A DNA stretch of 64,000 nt, taken from positions 62,001-126,000 of the forward strand of contig NZ_JADEVE010000184.1 of the NCBI RefSeq assembly GCF_016125955.1, read 5' to 3'. This DNA is from Acetomicrobium sp. S15 = DSM 107314 (GTDB lineage Bacteria > Synergistota > Synergistia > Synergistales > Thermosynergistaceae). Shown here one piece after another: positions 33,714 through 43,615 of this stretch (position 1 is the stretch's first letter; each line of letters begins with the position of its first letter). Below the pieces are notes generated by a model, which worked only from the letters and a program-made list of their open reading frames with translations, was not told where the DNA came from and made no database searches. A program made the position numbers and the translations under genes.

Positions 33714-35105
33714 TCACCGCTTGGGCATGTGTATACTTATGCCATCGGCAGCGAGGGCAGCTTCGAATATGGCCTCTCCCACTGTAGGGTGGGCGTGAAT
33801 TGTGGAAGTTATCTCTTCCAGCGTGGCCTCGAGTGTCATGGCTATCGTTCCTTCGGCGATGAGCTCTGTGGCCTTGGGGCCCAATATGTGCAGTCCTAAA
33901 ATCTCGCCATATTTTGCGTCTGCTATAATCTTCACCATGCCCTGTGTTTCGCCCAAAATGAGAGCCTTGCCGTTCGCCGCCAAGGGAAATCGCCCTACTT
34001 TTATTTCACCTGCGTGCTTTTTGGCCTCCTCCTCCGTCAAACCCACACCTGCGAGCTCGGGAGAGGTGTAGAGGCAGTTTGGAACAGCCTTGTAATTCAT
34101 GGCTTTGTGCTCGCCCATAATGTTTTCTGCCGCTATAGCTCCTTCCGTCATCGCCACGTGGGCTAACATTATAGGGCTTGCGCAGTCGCCTATGGCGTAT
34201 ATCCCTGCGACGCTCGTCTCCATCTGCTCATTCACGGCGATGCGCCCGCGCTCTACCTTGACGCCTATGTCTTCAAGGTTCAGGCCCGCCGTATAGGGCT
34301 TGCGCCCCACGGCCACGAGCACTTTCTTTCCGGCGAGAGAGAGCTCTCCTTCCCCGGCTTTCGCTTTCACCTGGAGTAGGCCTTCCTCCCTTGTGATGCC
34401 CGTTACGGTTGTGCTCGTGTGAAAGCGCACGCCCCTGCGCTCCATAATTTTTTTAAGTGCGGCGGCCATCTCCGAATCCATAGGGGGAAGTATCTCGGGC
34501 AACATTTCCACTACCGCAACCTGCGATCCGAGGCTCGAAAAGATTGAGGTGAACTCCATCCCTATTACGCCGCCACCGACGATGACGATAGACTCCGGAA
34601 CCTCGTCGAGTGAGAGCGCTTCGTCGCTGGTTATCACGCCCTCGAGGTCCATACCGGGTAGGGGGAGTTTAACCGGCGCTGATCCGGTGGCTATGACGAA
34701 GGCATCGCCCTTTATGTTCTCCTTTGTTCCGTCTTTTTTGGTTACCAAAACCTCTTTGGGCGTCGCAAATGAGCCTTCTCCTTGAACGACGGAGACACCG
34801 TTAGACGAAAGGAGTGCCTTTACTCCGTTGGTAAGTTGCTTTACTACGGAACTTTTCCTGTCCATGAGAGCTTTCCAGTCGACCGACAAGCCTTCCGTGT
34901 TCAAACCGATGCGCTTGCCTCCCTTGACGGATGAATAGAGTTCAGCTGTATGAAGGAGGACTTTGGTAGGAATACATCCCCTGTTTAGACATGTGCCTCC
35001 GAGCTCGCCCTTTTCGACCAATGTGACGTCGGCACCCAGTTGAGCGGCTCTGATGGCGGCCACATATCCGCCAGGTCCTCCTCCTATGACGACTACCCGC
35101 TTCAT
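33714..35105 (-). CDS. lpdA: Dihydrolipoyl dehydrogenase
   Basis: 463 residues. FAD motif VVVIGGGPGGYVAAIRAAQLG, redox disulfide C39/C44 in GGTCLNRGCIPTK, NAD-binding IVIVGGGVIGMEF, and the C-terminal active-site His in HAHPTVGEAIFEAA. It reoxidises dihydrolipoamide in a 2-oxoacid dehydrogenase or glycine cleavage complex with NAD+ as acceptor. No partner E1/E2 or gcv gene lies in the window, so the complex it serves is unknown. Transcribed alone. Confidence 0.95.
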   Translation of the reverse strand: MKRVVVIGGGPGGYVAAIRAAQLGADVTLVEKGELGGTCLNRGCIPTKVLLHTAELYSSVKGGKRIGLNTEGLSVDWKALMDRKSSVVKQLTNGVKALLSSNGVSVVQGEGSFATPKEVLVTKKDGTKENIKGDAFVIATGSAPVKLPLPGMDLEGVITSDEALSLDEVPESIVIVGGGVIGMEFTSIFSSLGSQVAVVEMLPEILPPMDSEMAAALKKIMERRGVRFHTSTTVTGITREEGLLQVKAKAGEGELSLAGKKVLVAVGRKPYTAGLNLEDIGVKVERGRIAVNEQMETSVAGIYAIGDCASPIMLAHVAMTEGAIAAENIMGEHKAMNYKAVPNCLYTSPELAGVGLTEEEAKKHAGEIKVGRFPLAANGKALILGETQGMVKIIADAKYGEILGLHILGPKATELIAEGTIAMTLEATLEEITSTIHAHPTVGEAIFEAALAADGISIHMPKR

Positions 35106-35225
35106 TTGTATCTCTCCTTTCGGCGTCAGAGCTTATTGCTGCATGTTCATCTTTACAATTATACTCGGTGCATGATGCATAAACCTACTTGCACTGCGGT
35201 ATTTACCTCTCCTCCTCGTGTCCTC

Positions 35226-35234
35226 TGGTATAAT
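35226..35234 (+). promoter_or_regulatory. Extended -10 promoter of miaB
   Basis: TGG-TATAAT: TG at 35226-35227, hexamer 35229-35234, 70 bases before miaB. No clear -35. Confidence 0.55.
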
Positions 35235-35304
35235 ATTGAAGCTATTTTCAATAGGCTTATATACACACATGTATTTGAGCTGATTTTTTCGGTGGTGAAG
35301 TTGA

Positions 35305-36675
35305 ATGCCCAAGGGGACGAAGTTTTATCTGCACGTCTTCGGTTGCCAGATGAACGTCTACGATGCCGACCGCCTCAGGAGTGCACTGGTAAATAGAGGA
35401 TGGGTCGAGGTGCCGGAAGACACGGCTAAAGTGATCGTCTTTGTGACGTGCAGCATCAGGGAGAAGGCCGAGCAAAAGGTCCTGAGTGCACTGGGGCGGC
35501 ACGGCCGTTCCCGGTCTCGCGCTTCACGGCCTCTTGTGGCCGTGATCGGATGCATGGCCCAGCGGATGGGTGAGGAATTGATGCGCCGCTTCCCCTGGGT
35601 GAGCCTGGTGGCCGGACCCAGACATCTCGGATTAGTGCCGGAGGCGCTCGACGACGCGCTGCGAAACGGAAGAAGGCATCTTCTCCTCGATGCAAACGCC
35701 AGGGAAGTTATAGACTTAGACGAGATTCCCATCGTGCGAAGCAACCCCTATAAGGCATATGTGACGATAGCACATGGCTGCGACAATTTCTGCACATATT
35801 GCATCGTGCCTTATGTGCGCGGACGCTTTCGCTCTCGCAGGCCAGAAGACGTGATCTATGAGGTAGAGCACCTCGTCAAAAGCGGCGTATTGGAGGTCAC
35901 GCTTGTGGGGCAGAACGTGAACAGCTACGGTCGCGACCTGAAGGGATACGGCTTCCCCCGCCTTTTGGAGGACGTGGCGTCCATTCCTGGCCTTGTTAGG
36001 TTGCGCTTCACCACGTCTCATCCGCGCGACTTCACGGACGATCTGATCGAAGTTATGGCGCGGGTTGAATCTATCTGCCCCTCGGTCAATCTGCCGATAC
36101 AATCCGGAAGCGACCGGATATTGCGCCTCATGAACCGCGGCTACACTGTGGCTGAATACGCTGCCAAAGTGGAGAGGTTGAGGGATGCCTTGCCTCAGCT
36201 CGGCTTGACCAGCGATCTCATCGTGGGCTTTCCCACGGAAAGCGACGAAGATTTCAGGGCCTCCCTGCGAGCTCTGGAGGTTTTTCGCTTCGATCAGGTG
36301 CATACGGCCTCCTATTCCCCTCGAGAAGGCACGCCCGCTGCGCGGATGACAGGGCAGATTCCAGAAGAGACGAAGAGAGAGCGCCTCTGCGCAGTGAATG
36401 CCCTTCAATCCGAGATAGCGCTTGAGATCAACAAGGGCCTCGTGGGGAAGGAATGCGAAATCTTGCTTGACGGTTTCGCCCCCAAGGGTGAGGGGTTGCT
36501 TCAGGGCCGAACCGTTACCGATAAAGTGGTTATTGTGCCAGGAGGCGCAAATTGCTTGGGGAAGTTTGCCCTCGTTAAATTAGTGCGCGCCGAACACTGG
36601 TGCCTTCACGGAGAGATCCTCTCTCTGCGTGCTTTTCCCTTGCGGGAGCGTGAGGTTCGTGATAGGGCAGGGTAG
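35305..36675 (+). CDS. miaB: tRNA-2-methylthio-N6-dimethylallyladenosine synthase
   Basis: 456 residues. N-terminal cluster-binding C14, C49 and C83 (UPF0004 domain), radical-SAM C159-x3-C163-x2-C166 in HGCDNFCTYC, and a C-terminal TRAM-type domain from about 375. The motif PYVRGRFRSR after the radical SAM triad is typical of MiaB. It adds the methylthio group to i6A37 in tRNAs reading UNN codons. It is first in a run with comEA and comEC, with which it slightly overlaps. Confidence 0.95.
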   Translation: MPKGTKFYLHVFGCQMNVYDADRLRSALVNRGWVEVPEDTAKVIVFVTCSIREKAEQKVLSALGRHGRSRSRASRPLVAVIGCMAQRMGEELMRRFPWVSLVAGPRHLGLVPEALDDALRNGRRHLLLDANAREVIDLDEIPIVRSNPYKAYVTIAHGCDNFCTYCIVPYVRGRFRSRRPEDVIYEVEHLVKSGVLEVTLVGQNVNSYGRDLKGYGFPRLLEDVASIPGLVRLRFTTSHPRDFTDDLIEVMARVESICPSVNLPIQSGSDRILRLMNRGYTVAEYAAKVERLRDALPQLGLTSDLIVGFPTESDEDFRASLRALEVFRFDQVHTASYSPREGTPAARMTGQIPEETKRERLCAVNALQSEIALEINKGLVGKECEILLDGFAPKGEGLLQGRTVTDKVVIVPGGANCLGKFALVKLVRAEHWCLHGEILSLRAFPLREREVRDRAG

Positions 36676-37318
36676 GTGGCGCGGCTTTCTTTTTCTCGCA
36701 GGTGGTGTGGGGTGCTTCCTTTTGGCTTCGTTTTTGCTGTGGACTTTCTCCGGTCGTTTTTCCGACGATGGGCCCACCACTGAAGCCGGTCCCTCCTTAG
36801 GGGTTAGGTCCCGGGAGGCGCAAGTGGAACCGGTTGCAGCGCCTCTTAAGGAAGAGGGGTGGGTGGTTTACGTCACCGGCGCCGTCGCGAGGCCCGGGGT
36901 TTACAACCTTCCGGCCGGCTCCAGGGTCTACCAGCTCGTCGAGAAATCCGGCGGGCTTACAGATAAGGCCGACGCCGAATCCATAAACCTCGCGGCAAAG
37001 CTATCCGACGGCGTCCATGTGCACGTCCCTAAGAAGGGCGAGGCCAAGACGCCGGCACAAGGCTTTGTGGCCCAAGAGAATCAGAAAAAGGGGAGTTTTT
37101 TAGACAGCACTTCCACTGGTTCGGTTGATATAAACAGGGCCTCTAAGGAAGACCTTGAGCGGCTTCCCGGGATCGGACCGAAGACGGCAGAGGCCATAAT
37201 AGCTTACAGAGAAAGCCACGGCCCCTTTAGGCGTGTCGAAGACCTGCTGCAGGTCAAGGGGATAGGCCCTAAGAAGTTGGAAGCCGTTCGAAACCTCATA
37301 ACCGTGGGTTCACCGTGA
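36659..37318 (+). CDS. comEA: ComEA-like DNA-binding protein
   Basis: The start is uncertain; GTG 36659 (spacer 10 from GGGAG) gives 219 residues with a short basic N terminus and one transmembrane anchor (about 6-27). Then a SLBB-type beta-grasp domain (VYVTGAVARPGVYNLPAGSRVYQLVEKSGG) and two C-terminal helix-hairpin-helix motifs (VDINRASKEDLERLPGIGPKTAEAII, LLQVKGIGPKKLEAVRNL). ComEA binds DNA at the outer face of the membrane during uptake. It overlaps miaB by 17 bases and comEC by 4. Confidence 0.92.
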   Translation: MIGQGRWRGFLFLAGGVGCFLLASFLLWTFSGRFSDDGPTTEAGPSLGVRSREAQVEPVAAPLKEEGWVVYVTGAVARPGVYNLPAGSRVYQLVEKSGGLTDKADAESINLAAKLSDGVHVHVPKKGEAKTPAQGFVAQENQKKGSFLDSTSTGSVDINRASKEDLERLPGIGPKTAEAIIAYRESHGPFRRVEDLLQVKGIGPKKLEAVRNLITVGSP

Positions 37319-38721
37319 CGCTTTTACACACTTCTCCCGCGCTGGTTTTGCTTTTGGGTTGGAGCGGTGCCCTCCTTTCCCTTTCAAGGGGAGTATCTCC
37401 CTTGGTTTGTGGGGTAATAGGAGGACTTGCCGCCCTGGGCCTATCGCTCCTCAGCGTCAAGAGGATGGACAAGCGACTGACCTGTGTGACATCTCTCATC
37501 GTGGCCCTCGCAGTCTTGGGAGGTTTTTTCATCTCCTGGAGATCCTCCGTTGAACCTTCGCTTCCTCAAGCTGTCGAAGGTAAGGGCGTTATAGTCACGG
37601 AGCGGCCCTGGGGAGGCAGAAGGGCTATCGTGGCGGATGTATCGGGCAAAAGGTGGCTCGTATATGCTTCGCCAGCGCTTGCGTTGAAAGAGGGCGACGG
37701 TGTTTACTTAAAAGGTTTTCCACGTCAGCTTTCCGAAGCTCGAGAACCAGGAGAGTTCGATCCGCATCTGTATTGGAGGGCCAGGGGCGTAAGCGGCGAG
37801 GTTGTCGTGGCTGAGCTCAAACGCTCCGGCGGCGATGGTTCGCCTTTGGCGCGGTGGCGCACGCGACTGAGGCGCTTCCTGCTTTTGAGGCTACCTCCAC
37901 GCCTGCGCGGTTACATGAGCGCCGCCCTATTGGGGGTCAGAGATCCAGGTCTGGAGGAACGACATCGTCGGTGGGGCACCGTGCACCTCCTTGCTGTATC
38001 TGGCTTCCATGTCGGTTTAGTAGCCGTCGTATTTCGCAAGCTCTTCCGAAATATGCCTCTTGCGCCGGCGTGGGTGAGCGCTTGTATATGGTTTTATACG
38101 CTGATTACAGGTGCCGCACCTAGCGCCCTGAGGGCCGCGCTCATGATCGAGGCGATAATACTGGCCGGCTGGATTGGCCGTCCTCAATCCTCTGTGCACT
38201 CTGTGTCCCTTGCAGCTATCGCGTTGCTTTTGTGGCGCCCCTGGTGGTTTTGGGATGTGGGGTGGAGACTTTCGGTGTTGGCCGCCTTGACGCTCGCTTC
38301 CTTGGCAAGCGTGAAACGCACTTGGCATGGCGCCATCGCGGCCAGCCCATCTGTTTGGGTTACGACGGCGGCGCAGATAGCCCACACCTTCGGCAGCGTC
38401 CCCTTGGGGGGATTGGTCGTAAACCTCGTCGCCATCCCAGCTTTTTCGCTGCTCTTTCCCCTCGGCGCAGCGGCTTCGCTTTTGGCTCTATTGCCGCTAC
38501 CTTTGGTGGGATGGGCTCTTTGGGGAGTTGAATTCATTTTTGCCCTGTGCGAGTTCGGCCTGAGCACCCTTTCTAAGTTGCTTCCCGGTGAGCTCGTCTG
38601 GTTTCCGCAGCTTTCCATCGTTTCTGCCGTGGTGTTTTTTGCGCTTCTCGGCCGAGCGGTTAAATTGAGCGGCGTGCGCTGGTTCATTTTCCTACTCGTA
38701 GCTTTGGTGCCATTCGTGTAG
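37315..38721 (+). CDS. comEC: ComEC/Rec2-type DNA channel protein, short form
   Basis: GTG overlaps the comEA stop (GTGA). 468 residues with about 10 hydrophobic segments. The Competence core is seen with HLLAVSGFHVGLV, TGAAPSALRAALM and WRLSVLAALTLASL. The N-terminal OB-like part (VEGKGVIVTERPWGGRR, PGEFDPHLYWRARGV) is present. The C-terminal metallo-beta-lactamase domain found in long ComEC proteins is absent, so this is the short form. With ComEA it suggests a DNA-uptake system; pilus genes are not in the window. Confidence 0.92.
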   Translation: MTLLHTSPALVLLLGWSGALLSLSRGVSPLVCGVIGGLAALGLSLLSVKRMDKRLTCVTSLIVALAVLGGFFISWRSSVEPSLPQAVEGKGVIVTERPWGGRRAIVADVSGKRWLVYASPALALKEGDGVYLKGFPRQLSEAREPGEFDPHLYWRARGVSGEVVVAELKRSGGDGSPLARWRTRLRRFLLLRLPPRLRGYMSAALLGVRDPGLEERHRRWGTVHLLAVSGFHVGLVAVVFRKLFRNMPLAPAWVSACIWFYTLITGAAPSALRAALMIEAIILAGWIGRPQSSVHSVSLAAIALLLWRPWWFWDVGWRLSVLAALTLASLASVKRTWHGAIAASPSVWVTTAAQIAHTFGSVPLGGLVVNLVAIPAFSLLFPLGAAASLLALLPLPLVGWALWGVEFIFALCEFGLSTLSKLLPGELVWFPQLSIVSAVVFFALLGRAVKLSGVRWFIFLLVALVPFV

Positions 38722-38752
38722 CGCCCTTTGGTATCAGTTCAAATTGCTATCA

Positions 38753-39541
38753 TTAGCTCAGGTCTTTTAGCGCACATGCCGCAGTGGCGCATTTCCCACA
38801 AGCATCTACTTCATTTCCTATGACCGATCTGTAACGTTCGTTGACTTCGTTGAGACGGTTGAAGCATTTATGCTTGTCGACTCCATTAAGTGAGATGGCA
38901 CCGACCGGGCACGCTTTAATACAGGCATTGCAGGCTTTACCCTCCAGAGTTGGGCATATTTCGACTTTGGGCGACAACAGTGGCTCGGTGGGTTTAAGGT
39001 GATAGTCTAAAATCAGGCTCCCAAACCGTCCAGCGCATCCAAGCGGCGTGATCAACATCTGATGGAGGCCAAATTTGCCCAGCCCTGCCATATATCCTAC
39101 GCTTTTATGCGACCATCTGCTCAACAACGTTGATTTATCAAAATTGTGGGTCGGTTCAACCCATCCGGCTGTGATGTCTAAGCCCAAAAGGGCGTCTCTG
39201 ATGAGTTCGCAAGTGCTCGATATCAAGGCGTTAGTCTGGGCATATGCATATAGCCAGCTGATATCGGGGTCCCCTTCTTTGCGCCTGTTTTTATTCACTA
39301 TATCTGGTGTAAAGGGAAAGAAAAACGAGACCACCGTCTCTGCTCCTCTTAAGATGTCATTGGGTAATAGATGTTTTGGGTTCACTTTATCGCGAAGCGT
39401 TATAAATCGGTCGTCTGAGGCATCTAAAAATCCGATGAGGGGTCGCCGGTATTTGGTTTCATACCTCCCCCACCCAATGCCGCCTTCGGCAGCCTTGTTT
39501 ATGATTGCCCTGATGATGTCGACCACCGTGATTTCATCCAT
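38753..39541 (-). CDS. Epoxyqueuosine-reductase-like Fe-S protein
   Basis: 262 residues. The C-terminal half has an 8-Fe ferredoxin-like set: CNACIKACPVGAISLNG near 205-222, a Cys in KHKCFNR, and CGKCATAACAL near the end; upstream Cys in ICPTLEGKAC. The N-terminal part (YRRPLIGFLDASDDRF, DILRGAETVVSFFFPF) resembles the QueG/ferredoxin-domain reductase family. It is shorter than QueG and lacks the HEAT-like tail, so a related reductase of unknown substrate is more likely than QueG itself. Transcribed alone on the minus strand. Confidence 0.72.
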   Translation of the reverse strand: MDEITVVDIIRAIINKAAEGGIGWGRYETKYRRPLIGFLDASDDRFITLRDKVNPKHLLPNDILRGAETVVSFFFPFTPDIVNKNRRKEGDPDISWLYAYAQTNALISSTCELIRDALLGLDITAGWVEPTHNFDKSTLLSRWSHKSVGYMAGLGKFGLHQMLITPLGCAGRFGSLILDYHLKPTEPLLSPKVEICPTLEGKACNACIKACPVGAISLNGVDKHKCFNRLNEVNERYRSVIGNEVDACGKCATAACALKDLS

Positions 39542-39691
39542 GAAGCTTCACCCCTCAAAACACTCTTGGGACCACGTCTTTGTTTTTGTCTTTCTTAGTC
39601 TTCTCCTCCTTTCATACCTTACGTCTCACACGAACACTGCAGCCACCAGACCGAGCCTAAGGCAATATGTATTGGTTGTTAGTTTGTATGC

Positions 39692-40675
39692 TTAGCGGAG
39701 CAGGTATTGCTGCAGGACATCACCAGTGTAGCCTGCGCCGATTCCGACGGCCAACTTGAGCCGTGCCTGTAGCGGAGACAGGTGCCCTCCGTTTAACACA
39801 CCTGCTTTGAATAATTTTAGGGCACTGCCTTCATAGCTATATATCGGCAACACTTGCCCTCTTTGACAACGCGATGCGAGCACGACCGGAATTCCCCTCC
39901 GAACTATGTTCTTAATTGGCGGCAACCACAGAGGATTTACGTTGCCCGATCCGAAGGCAGCCAGCACTATCCCATCTAACTCTTCTTCGGTCAGGAGGTT
40001 TAATAACACCTCACCTCCGCCCAGAGAGGCCCAGATTATCTCGACATCTTTCGCCGGCACAACCGGCTCCGGCAAAGGTGTAGACCGCTTTGGCGACCTC
40101 AAGATTTGAACGTTCCTCTCCACTATCTCTCCAACTGGACCGCGCCCAGGCGCCTCGAAGGCATCTCTGCGATAATTTGTCACCTTGCAAACCTCTGAGG
40201 CGGCGAAGAGTTGGTCTTGCATGCAGACAAGAACTCCCAAGCCCCATGTGACCTTTGAGGCGGCCGCTAAAACGGCCTGGTTTAAGTTCAGGATGGCGTC
40301 TGTGCCGATGTGATCCGATGGGATCATGGCTCCCGTGAATATCAACGGCTGCGGATAAGACCAGAGCAGGTCCGCAAGATATGCCATCTCTTCCATAGCA
40401 TCCGTGCCACAGGTGACCGCTATGCCTTCGAAGCCGTCCTCTACAAGTTTGCGGAGTATCTGGATGAGGTCTATAGTCATTCTGGTGGTGTAATGGCAGC
40501 TGGGTTGATGACTCCAGTCGACCACCTCTATGGAACAATTCAGTCGAGCCTGGTCGATCCATCGAAACATATCTTGGGCTCCAAGAGCTGGAGCGTAGCC
40601 ACCCTCTCGCTCGCTGTAACTCATGCCGATCGTTCCTCCAGCTACGACCAAGGCTATTTTGGGTTGATCGGGCAC
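39692..40675 (-). CDS. L-asparaginase-family amidohydrolase
   Basis: GTG start behind AGGGGGTG. 327 residues. ALVVAGGTIGM holds the first catalytic Thr; the second motif reads TCGTDAMEEMAYL where HGTDT is usual, with the Thr-Asp kept but His replaced by Cys; the Lys is in VCKVTNYRRDAF. The family hydrolyses asparagine or glutamine. It is the first of two asparaginases in this region (the other at 43616) and is divergent from trkA, only 77 bases away. Confidence 0.88.
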   Translation of the reverse strand: MPDQPKIALVVAGGTIGMSYSEREGGYAPALGAQDMFRWIDQARLNCSIEVVDWSHQPSCHYTTRMTIDLIQILRKLVEDGFEGIAVTCGTDAMEEMAYLADLLWSYPQPLIFTGAMIPSDHIGTDAILNLNQAVLAAASKVTWGLGVLVCMQDQLFAASEVCKVTNYRRDAFEAPGRGPVGEIVERNVQILRSPKRSTPLPEPVVPAKDVEIIWASLGGGEVLLNLLTEEELDGIVLAAFGSGNVNPLWLPPIKNIVRRGIPVVLASRCQRGQVLPIYSYEGSALKLFKAGVLNGGHLSPLQARLKLAVGIGAGYTGDVLQQYLLR

Positions 40676-40752
40676 GGTTTCACCCCCTTATTGGTCTATA
40701 ATATCCATCGCTATGAAATTGCTTTGACAAGGATAGCACAAGGGGTGCGAAA

Positions 40753-42114
40753 ATGCGCGTCGTAATAATAGGTGCCGGAGAAGTGGGATTTAGCCTCGCT
40801 CAAAAATTGATAGAAGAGAGTCACGACGTCATAATCGTAGAACAGGACGAGGGAAAAGCAGCTAAAGCCGATGGCGAGCTCGATGCCATGGTTATCCGAG
40901 GGAACGGCGCCCGCCCTCAAGTTTTAGCAAAGGCGGGTGTGCAGCAGGGTGGGAATGTAGATCTTTTGGTCGGCTGTACCGATCGTGATGAGGTTAACAT
41001 ATTGGCCTGCTGGATCGCCAAGAGGGCGGGCGTTAAGCGAGTCATATCCAGAGTGCGGAGTCTGGAGTTCACCGATACGCAGGCATGGGCTCACGAGTTT
41101 GGGATCGATCTCATGGCTTCTCCTGAACGGTCAGTGGCAAGAGAGATCGAAGAATTGCTCTTCGTGCAGGCCGCTTCTTACGCTGGAGAGCTCATCAGGG
41201 GACAGGTCGGCATATATGCCTTTCGAGTAGCTCCCGATTCGCCAGTGGTCAACACGACCTTGAGCGATGTCAGAAAGCGATATTCCAAACTTCGATCCAT
41301 CATCGTCTTCATCGAGAGGGGCGACGAGGGTTTTGTCCCATCCGGCGACTCGAGGTTTTGCGAGGGCGATCTCTGTTATCTCGTGTGCATGAGGGAAGAC
41401 CTTCCATTTGTGGAATCGTTATTGCAGCCCAAAAAGAAGCGCCCCTTACACCGCGTCTTCATCGTGGGAGGGGGCAAAATAGGTTTTCAACTCGCCTCCA
41501 GGCTTGAACGTAGCCCAAATTTCATCGATGTAAGGCTGATCGATATGGACAAGGAGAAATGCGAGCGCCTGGCCCAAGAGCTGAAAAAGACCGTCGTATT
41601 GTGTGCCAGCGCCGACGATGAAGAGTTCTTGAAACAGGAGGGCGTCGAGAATGTCGATGGCTTTGTTTGCACGACAGCCAACGACGAAACCAATATATTA
41701 ATCGCCGTATTGGGCAAAGCCCTCGGCGCGAAGAAGAGCATAGCCGTGGTGCGTCATAAGACGTATTTGAACATGGATCGGTATCTGCCAGTGGATTCTT
41801 TGGTAAATCCGAACGAAGCCTTAATTTCCATGATACTGCGTTTTGTTCGCTATTCTGAGCAGGCCACATCGCTCTCTATAATTGACAAAATCGGCGCAGA
41901 GATGTTGGAAGTGTCTGTGCCTGCGGATAGCCCGACGATCGGGAAACCCTTGAGAGAACTCAATCTGCCCAAAGGGGTTGTAATAGCCTTTGTAGAGAGA
42001 AATGGAGAGATCTTCGTTCCCGACGGAGACGCCGTGCTTCAGGCCAACGATACAGTAGTGTTGTTTGCGTCGAGCGGGCTCGTTTCTAAAGCCTTAAACA
42101 TCCTCGAGGGGTAG
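40753..42114 (+). CDS. trkA: Trk potassium uptake system NAD-binding protein TrkA
   Basis: 453 residues, two RCK modules. Each has a Rossmann NAD-binding motif (VVIIGAGEVGFSLAQKL and VFIVGGGKIGFQLASRL) followed by a TrkA-C domain (about 145-215 and 375-450). It sits on the cytoplasmic side of the TrkH channel and gates it by nucleotide binding. ATG behind AGGGGTG. trkH starts 8 bases later, so they form an operon. Confidence 0.95.
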   Translation: MRVVIIGAGEVGFSLAQKLIEESHDVIIVEQDEGKAAKADGELDAMVIRGNGARPQVLAKAGVQQGGNVDLLVGCTDRDEVNILACWIAKRAGVKRVISRVRSLEFTDTQAWAHEFGIDLMASPERSVAREIEELLFVQAASYAGELIRGQVGIYAFRVAPDSPVVNTTLSDVRKRYSKLRSIIVFIERGDEGFVPSGDSRFCEGDLCYLVCMREDLPFVESLLQPKKKRPLHRVFIVGGGKIGFQLASRLERSPNFIDVRLIDMDKEKCERLAQELKKTVVLCASADDEEFLKQEGVENVDGFVCTTANDETNILIAVLGKALGAKKSIAVVRHKTYLNMDRYLPVDSLVNPNEALISMILRFVRYSEQATSLSIIDKIGAEMLEVSVPADSPTIGKPLRELNLPKGVVIAFVERNGEIFVPDGDAVLQANDTVVLFASSGLVSKALNILEG

Positions 42115-42121
42115 TATTTAA

Positions 42122-43573
42122 ATGCGGGTTGGCATAGTTTACAAAATTCTCGGCCTACTTGGAATAGTTGTATCGCTCTGGATGTTGTGGCCGATCTTTT
42201 GGGCGGCGATCGACGGCAGCGACGACTTGTTTCCCCTCCTTTACAGCATGGTCTTAGGCTTAGCCATATCCGGTGTTTTTTTGCTCCTCGGTCGCGGAAA
42301 GAAAGCGGGAGATATGGGTCCCAGAGAGGCCTTTGCGGCGGTGGGGTTGTCGTGGTTTTTTGTTTCGGCTATCGGGGGGCTGCCCTTATGGCTACACGGA
42401 ACACTTCCCTCCTATACAGATGCCTTTTTCGAGGCTGCGTCCGGCTTCACCACCACCGGAGCCTCTGTGCTGATCGACATCCAGTCTGTCCCGCGAGGGA
42501 TTCTATTTTGGCGCAGCCTCACGCATTGGCTCGGCGGAATGGGCATCATCGTATTGAGTTTGGCCATATTGCCCATGCTCGGAGTGGGAGGGATGCAACT
42601 TTATAAGGCCGAGGTGCCTGGCCCTGTGCCGGAGAAGCTCACGCCGCGCATCCAGCATACCGCTCTTTTGTTGTGGGGGGTTTATGTCTTGCTGTCAGCA
42701 CTCGAAACCGGGCTCCTATTCTTGGGCGGGATGAACATATTCGAGGCACTTACCCACACGTTTGGCACGATGGCTACGGGTGGCTTCTCGCCACTGAATG
42801 CCAGCATAGGGCAGTATGGCAACGCTTATTTTGATTGGGTGATAATCCTATTCATGTTTTTGGCCGGTGCCAATTTTACGCTGCATTTTCAGATCCTAAA
42901 AGGCGATATAAGTGCTTGGTGGAGAGATGAGGAATTTCGTTTCTACGCCTCTTTGGTGGTCGGCGGCGTCCTTTCCGTCGCTGCCTTCTTGCTCCTTTCT
43001 GGCAACTATGACACGTTCTTGGATGCCTTGCGATTCGGGGCGTTTCAAGTAGTGAGCATAATTACGACTACAGGTTATGTCACGGCGGATTATGAGACGT
43101 GGCCGTTTTATGTTCAGGTTCTCCTGCTCGTATTCATGTTCATCGGAGGGTGCGCAGGTTCGACCGGAGGAGGCATCAAAAACGTTCGAATCTTGATGCT
43201 ATTCAAGGAGATCTACGCCGAACTGATGAGATTGCTTCATCCCAAAGCCGTTATCTACACACGTTTAAATGATCAAGTGGTTAGCAGGGAGGTCGTCTCA
43301 TCGATATTGGTCTTTTTCAGTATTTACATAGTGGTATTTACCGTGGGCACTATAATCATGGCTGGATTGGGCGTTGACGTCTTAACGGCCATTGCCAGCG
43401 TTGCCGCTACGCTCAACAATATAGGTCCTGGCCTCGGAAGCGTCGGCCCTACGGATAACTACGCCTCGATCCCGATGGCTGGTAAGTGGGTGCTTTCCGT
43501 GTGCATGGTCATGGGGAGACTCGAGCTGTACGAGGTGCTCCTGCTCTTTGTGCCGGCCACCTGGCGCAGGTAG
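42122..43573 (+). CDS. trkH: Trk potassium uptake protein TrkH
   Basis: 483 residues with about 10 membrane segments and four filter loops: SGFTTTGASVLID, HTFGTMATGGFSP, SIITTTGYVTADY and ATLNNIGPGLGSVG, whose Gly residues make the K+ selectivity filter. FIGGCAGSTGGGIKN is the conserved loop near the third repeat. It moves K+ (with Na+ or H+) into the cell, regulated by TrkA. The C-terminal TWRR end is normal length. Confidence 0.95.
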   Translation: MRVGIVYKILGLLGIVVSLWMLWPIFWAAIDGSDDLFPLLYSMVLGLAISGVFLLLGRGKKAGDMGPREAFAAVGLSWFFVSAIGGLPLWLHGTLPSYTDAFFEAASGFTTTGASVLIDIQSVPRGILFWRSLTHWLGGMGIIVLSLAILPMLGVGGMQLYKAEVPGPVPEKLTPRIQHTALLLWGVYVLLSALETGLLFLGGMNIFEALTHTFGTMATGGFSPLNASIGQYGNAYFDWVIILFMFLAGANFTLHFQILKGDISAWWRDEEFRFYASLVVGGVLSVAAFLLLSGNYDTFLDALRFGAFQVVSIITTTGYVTADYETWPFYVQVLLLVFMFIGGCAGSTGGGIKNVRILMLFKEIYAELMRLLHPKAVIYTRLNDQVVSREVVSSILVFFSIYIVVFTVGTIIMAGLGVDVLTAIASVAATLNNIGPGLGSVGPTDNYASIPMAGKWVLSVCMVMGRLELYEVLLLFVPATWRR

Positions 43574-43615
43574 CGCCATTGTAATCGACAAAAGAAAGAA
43601 GGAAGGGGACGATTT